From positions 1-9,384 of the forward strand of contig JAKAPG010000053.1 in assembly GCA_021823085.1 (NCBI GenBank): DNA of 9,384 bases. Direction: 5' to 3'. Shown in pieces: positions 6,838 to 9,384 of this stretch; within the stretch, counting starts at the first letter, position 1; the number at the start of each line of letters is the position of its first letter. The position numbers and the translations under genes are program-made. Under the pieces are notes generated by a model. That model was not told the origin of the DNA, ran no database searches, and saw nothing but the letters and a program-made list of their open reading frames with translations. The stretch is from Thermoplasmata archaeon. GTDB lineage: Archaea; Thermoplasmatota; Thermoplasmata; Lutacidiplasmatales; UBA184.

Positions 6838-7959
6838 ATGGAGAGCAGCTCGCCGCCTCCCCCCTCCGAGCCCCGCGGCGCCCGAAGGCGCGCATGGGCG
6901 GCCCAGATCGACTCGTGGAAGCGCACCTGGTACCTTCTGCGGCAGAACATCCTCGCCCTCGTCGGGATCGCGATCATCTTGGGTCTGGTGGTGATGGCTC
7001 TCTACGCGGCCACGCTTCCGCTACCGTGGAACAACCTGACGAACTACTGCGCGAATTCCCCTCTGCCTGGGTGCGTGCACTTTTGCACGTACACGAGCGG
7101 ACCTCCCCCGGGACCGAACTGCTACAAGGTGAACAGCCAGTTCCCTGCGTTCGTGCCGCCGACCCTGTCCTTGTCCGGAGCCGGGGCGTTACCCTTGGGA
7201 TCCATCGCGCTCTTGCCGAGCAGCCAGTACGTCCACAACACGTGGGATGGACTTTTGCGGGGAGCCGACTGGTCCCTGATCATCTCCGTATCGATCGTCG
7301 TCGCGGGGGCGATGATCGGCCTCATCCTTGGCGGGATCGCGGGATTCTTTGGGGGCACCGTGGACGAGGTGCTCATGCGCATCGTCGATATATTCCTCTC
7401 CATCCCCCAGTTGTTGTTCGTCATCGTCGTGGTGGCCGTGTTCACTACGTTCGCCGTTCCCGGCCTGCCCGGGATCGGCTCGCGGGTCTTCCTTCTCATC
7501 ATCGCGTTCATCGTAGTGTGGTGGCCGTTCTACACGCGCCTGGTCCGAGGGCAGGTGCTGGTCACTCGCGAGCAGAAGTACATCGAGGCCGCTCGCGCGA
7601 GCGGCGCGGGCCGTGGACGGCTCATCTTCCGTCACATTCTGCCCAACAGTATGTACCCGGTCTTCATCCAGATGTCCTTGGACGTCGGCACCATTCCCCT
7701 CTTGATTGGGGCTCTCTCCTATCTCGGGTTCAACCTGTTCGGGGTGTCGACCGGAAATTCGTTCCCAGAGTGGGGCTCCCTCTCGGCGTTCTCGCTGTTG
7801 CAGTTCAACGCGGTCCTGTCGTCCTGTTCCGTCGGAACGTGCGTGTTTCCGTGGTGGCAGATCTTCTTCCCCGGCCTCATGCTGTTCCTCTTTGCTATCA
7901 GCGTGAACTTCTTCGCCGACGGCCTTCGGGACTCCTTGGACCCGAGGCTCCGGAGGTAG
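6838..7959 (+). CDS. dppC: Peptide-type ABC transporter permease, DppC/OppC family
   Basis: Second permease subunit, partner of DppB. In the 373 residues: a cytoplasmic N-terminal tail rich in Ser, Pro and Arg (1-28), the DppC-type first helix region WYLLRQNILALVGIAIIL (31-48, OppC N-terminal domain), an outer segment about 62-140, core helices about 146-170, 188-206, 216-232, 275-297 and 340-360. The EAA loop is YIEAARASGAGRGRLIFRH (248-266) with ILPN next, and the tail is DGLRDSLDPRLRR. Bacterial DppC is about 300 residues; the extra length is the outer segment with C71, C79, C83 and C95 and a second loop with C330 and C335. The ATG at 6838 follows the dppB stop with no gap, implying coupled translation. 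Its own last codons contain the ribosome binding site for the next gene. Confidence 0.92.
   Translation: MESSSPPPPSEPRGARRRAWAAQIDSWKRTWYLLRQNILALVGIAIILGLVVMALYAATLPLPWNNLTNYCANSPLPGCVHFCTYTSGPPPGPNCYKVNSQFPAFVPPTLSLSGAGALPLGSIALLPSSQYVHNTWDGLLRGADWSLIISVSIVVAGAMIGLILGGIAGFFGGTVDEVLMRIVDIFLSIPQLLFVIVVVAVFTTFAVPGLPGIGSRVFLLIIAFIVVWWPFYTRLVRGQVLVTREQKYIEAARASGAGRGRLIFRHILPNSMYPVFIQMSLDVGTIPLLIGALSYLGFNLFGVSTGNSFPEWGSLSAFSLLQFNAVLSSCSVGTCVFPWWQIFFPGLMLFLFAISVNFFADGLRDSLDPRLRR
7952..7956 (+). promoter_or_regulatory. Strong ribosome binding site of dppD
   Basis: GGAGG inside the last codons of dppC, six bases before the GTG at 7963. It decides this GTG as the start of the ATPase gene and shows that this organism uses Shine-Dalgarno initiation inside operons. 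Confidence 0.75.
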
Positions 7960-7962
7960 GCG

Positions 7963-9384
7963 GTGGCCGCGTCAACTGTAGAGTCTCGGACCGTAGGCCC
8001 CGTACCCGATGGACCCGTCTCACGGACCGATACCGAACCCCACCCGGAGGCACCGTCCGCAGCGTCGACCGGCGACGAATACGTTCTGAAGGTGGAGGGA
8101 CTGAGGACGTACTTCTTCACGTACGACGGAATCGTTCGCGCTCTTGACGGTGTGTCCTTACGCGTCATGCCCGGGGAAACGCTGGGTCTCGTAGGTGAGA
8201 CCGGGTGCGGAAAGAGCGTCACGGCGTTCTCGATCACTCGATTGGTGTCGGACCCACCCGGTCGGATTATCTCCGGAAGCGTGCGGTTCCGGGGTGCGAA
8301 CCTGCTGTGGAACCTCGAACGCGAGGGTCGAATCATCGAACGTCCGAACCGGCGCCCCAAGGTCAAGCGATACCTGCGAGAGATGAAGGCCGGGAACGAG
8401 CGGATGAGCGCGATCCGTGGCGTCGGGATCGGGATGATCTTCCAAGAGCCGACCCAGGCCATGAACCCGGTCTTTTCCATCTCCGATCAGGTCGGGGAGG
8501 CTCTCGCGCTGCACCGCGGGCGGGAGATTTTCGGCGAACTCCTTCGATTCAACCCCTCCCTTCTGGATAGTCCGTCCGTCCGGCAAGCGCTTGAGCGCAT
8601 CGTCGACGTGGCCGCGAAGGGCCCGCCTTCGGATCTTCGGAGCGCCTGCACCGACCTCGCGCAGCAGCTCGGCGTGCGGACGGCGGGCACCCAGCTCTTC
8701 TACTTCGCCCAAGAGCACGCCGGCCAAACGGACTTGCGCCCGGAGGACATGGTCCGCGCCCTGGGGCGGCTTCGGCTAAAGAGGCTCCAGCGCCGCTACC
8801 TCGAGCACCGCTGGCGGATGCTCGACTACCACCTCCGCCTCAACGAGGTTTACCTGAAGGAGATGCGGGAAGGGCGGTCGCACGAGGGCGAGAGGCGCGC
8901 TCTGTACCTTCTGCAGGCCGGAGAGAAGTGGAGGCACTTTTACTTCGGGCTCTGGGGGATCCGGGGGATGACCCAGCGGGCGCTCAAGCAGGAGCTCTTC
9001 TGGCGCGTCGTTGGGACGCTCGAGAGCGTTTCGATCGCCAATCCCGTCCAGGTAGCGCGGGGCTATCCGCACGAGCTCTCGGGAGGGATGATCCAGCGCG
9101 TGATGATTGCGATGGCGCTCGCGCCGGATCCGGCGGTTCTCATCGCCGACGAGCCGACCACCGCGCTCGATGTGACCATCCAGGCGCAGATCCTCGATCT
9201 GATGCGTGATCTCAAGCAGCGCGTGGGGTCCGCGATCGTGCTCATCACCCACGATCTCGCCGTGGTGGCGGAGGTCGCCGACCGCATCGCCATCATGTAC
9301 GCGGGCCAGATCGTCGAGGAGGGTCCGGTGCGCGAGATCTATCGCCACCCGCTCCACCCGTACTCACAAGGGTTGCTGGCCGCG
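7963..9384 (+). CDS. dppD: Peptide ABC transporter ATP-binding protein, DppD/OppD family, with a large insertion (runs off the right edge)
   Basis: ATPase that powers import through the DppB/DppC pair. The 474 visible residues are open to the window edge. N-terminal low-complexity tail 1-38; nucleotide-binding domain from about 40. Walker A GETGCGKS (78-85); Q-loop IFQEPTQAMNPV (159-170); signature LSGGM (372-376) in YPHELSGGMIQRVMIAMAL; Walker B VLIADEP (392-398, E397); D-loop ALD (401-403); switch His in LITHD (H430). All catalytic motifs are intact. The Q-loop to signature distance is about 210 residues against about 65 in Escherichia coli DppD, so roughly 150 residues (about 185-345) are inserted. 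They are rich in Arg, Glu, Leu and aromatics and look helical. A smaller insert (about 116-148) precedes the Q-loop. The end reads HPLHPYSQGLLAA, the usual start of the family's C-terminal extension. The GTG start is fixed by the GGAGG six bases upstream. Confidence 0.9.
   Translation, partial: MAASTVESRTVGPVPDGPVSRTDTEPHPEAPSAASTGDEYVLKVEGLRTYFFTYDGIVRALDGVSLRVMPGETLGLVGETGCGKSVTAFSITRLVSDPPGRIISGSVRFRGANLLWNLEREGRIIERPNRRPKVKRYLREMKAGNERMSAIRGVGIGMIFQEPTQAMNPVFSISDQVGEALALHRGREIFGELLRFNPSLLDSPSVRQALERIVDVAAKGPPSDLRSACTDLAQQLGVRTAGTQLFYFAQEHAGQTDLRPEDMVRALGRLRLKRLQRRYLEHRWRMLDYHLRLNEVYLKEMREGRSHEGERRALYLLQAGEKWRHFYFGLWGIRGMTQRALKQELFWRVVGTLESVSIANPVQVARGYPHELSGGMIQRVMIAMALAPDPAVLIADEPTTALDVTIQAQILDLMRDLKQRVGSAIVLITHDLAVVAEVADRIAIMYAGQIVEEGPVREIYRHPLHPYSQGLLAA

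Noticed and set aside
6393..8147. 584-residue plus-strand open frame across dppB, dppC and dppD
   Set aside because: It is out of frame with three well-recognised transporter genes and its product is Arg/Pro/His-rich without membrane segments or motifs.
1..9384. Mobile element, CRISPR array, toxin-antitoxin or defence system
   Set aside because: I saw no transposase, integrase, regularly spaced repeats, terminal inverted repeats or defence-type domains on either strand.

Overview
The window looks like a stretch of a high-GC archaeal chromosome, most plausibly a euryarchaeote of the Thermoplasmata type (a guess from gene content, not a placement). The archaeal evidence is an exosome Csl4 subunit, an ATP-dependent DNA ligase of the archaeal type, a METTL5-like rRNA adenine methyltransferase, a euryarchaeal-style PRC-barrel protein, and a tRNA-Leu with an anticodon-loop intron and no encoded CCA. 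The TATA-like promoter elements fit the same picture. I see no insertion sequences, CRISPR arrays, prophage genes or integration sites.

Left part (1-4872, all minus strand, so read right to left): ribulose-phosphate 3-epimerase, DNA ligase, a 100-residue PRC-barrel protein, an intron-containing tRNA-Leu(UAA), a METTL5-like methyltransferase, Csl4, and the N-terminal half of serine hydroxymethyltransferase, which runs off the left edge. Protein genes overlap or sit within 37 bases of each other. The tRNA lies 20 bases after the PRC-barrel gene and 33 bases before the methyltransferase gene. This could be one long transcript joining carbon and one-carbon metabolism, DNA repair and RNA processing, with the tRNA embedded in it.

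Middle (4873-5595): a 723-base gap between the divergent rpe and dppB genes. No convincing protein gene is visible in it. Its right two thirds hold a series of perfect or near-perfect hairpins bounded on the minus strand by a TATA-like element and a GC hairpin followed by four Ts. This is a candidate structured non-coding RNA of roughly 270 nt that I could not assign to a known class.

Right part (5596-9384, plus strand): a DppB/DppC/DppD-type peptide ABC transporter operon (two permeases and the first part of an ATPase that leaves the right edge). Both permeases are longer than usual because of predicted outer loops containing paired cysteines. The ATPase has about 150 extra residues between its Q-loop and signature motif. 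The solute-binding protein and the second ATPase are not in the window and may lie downstream.
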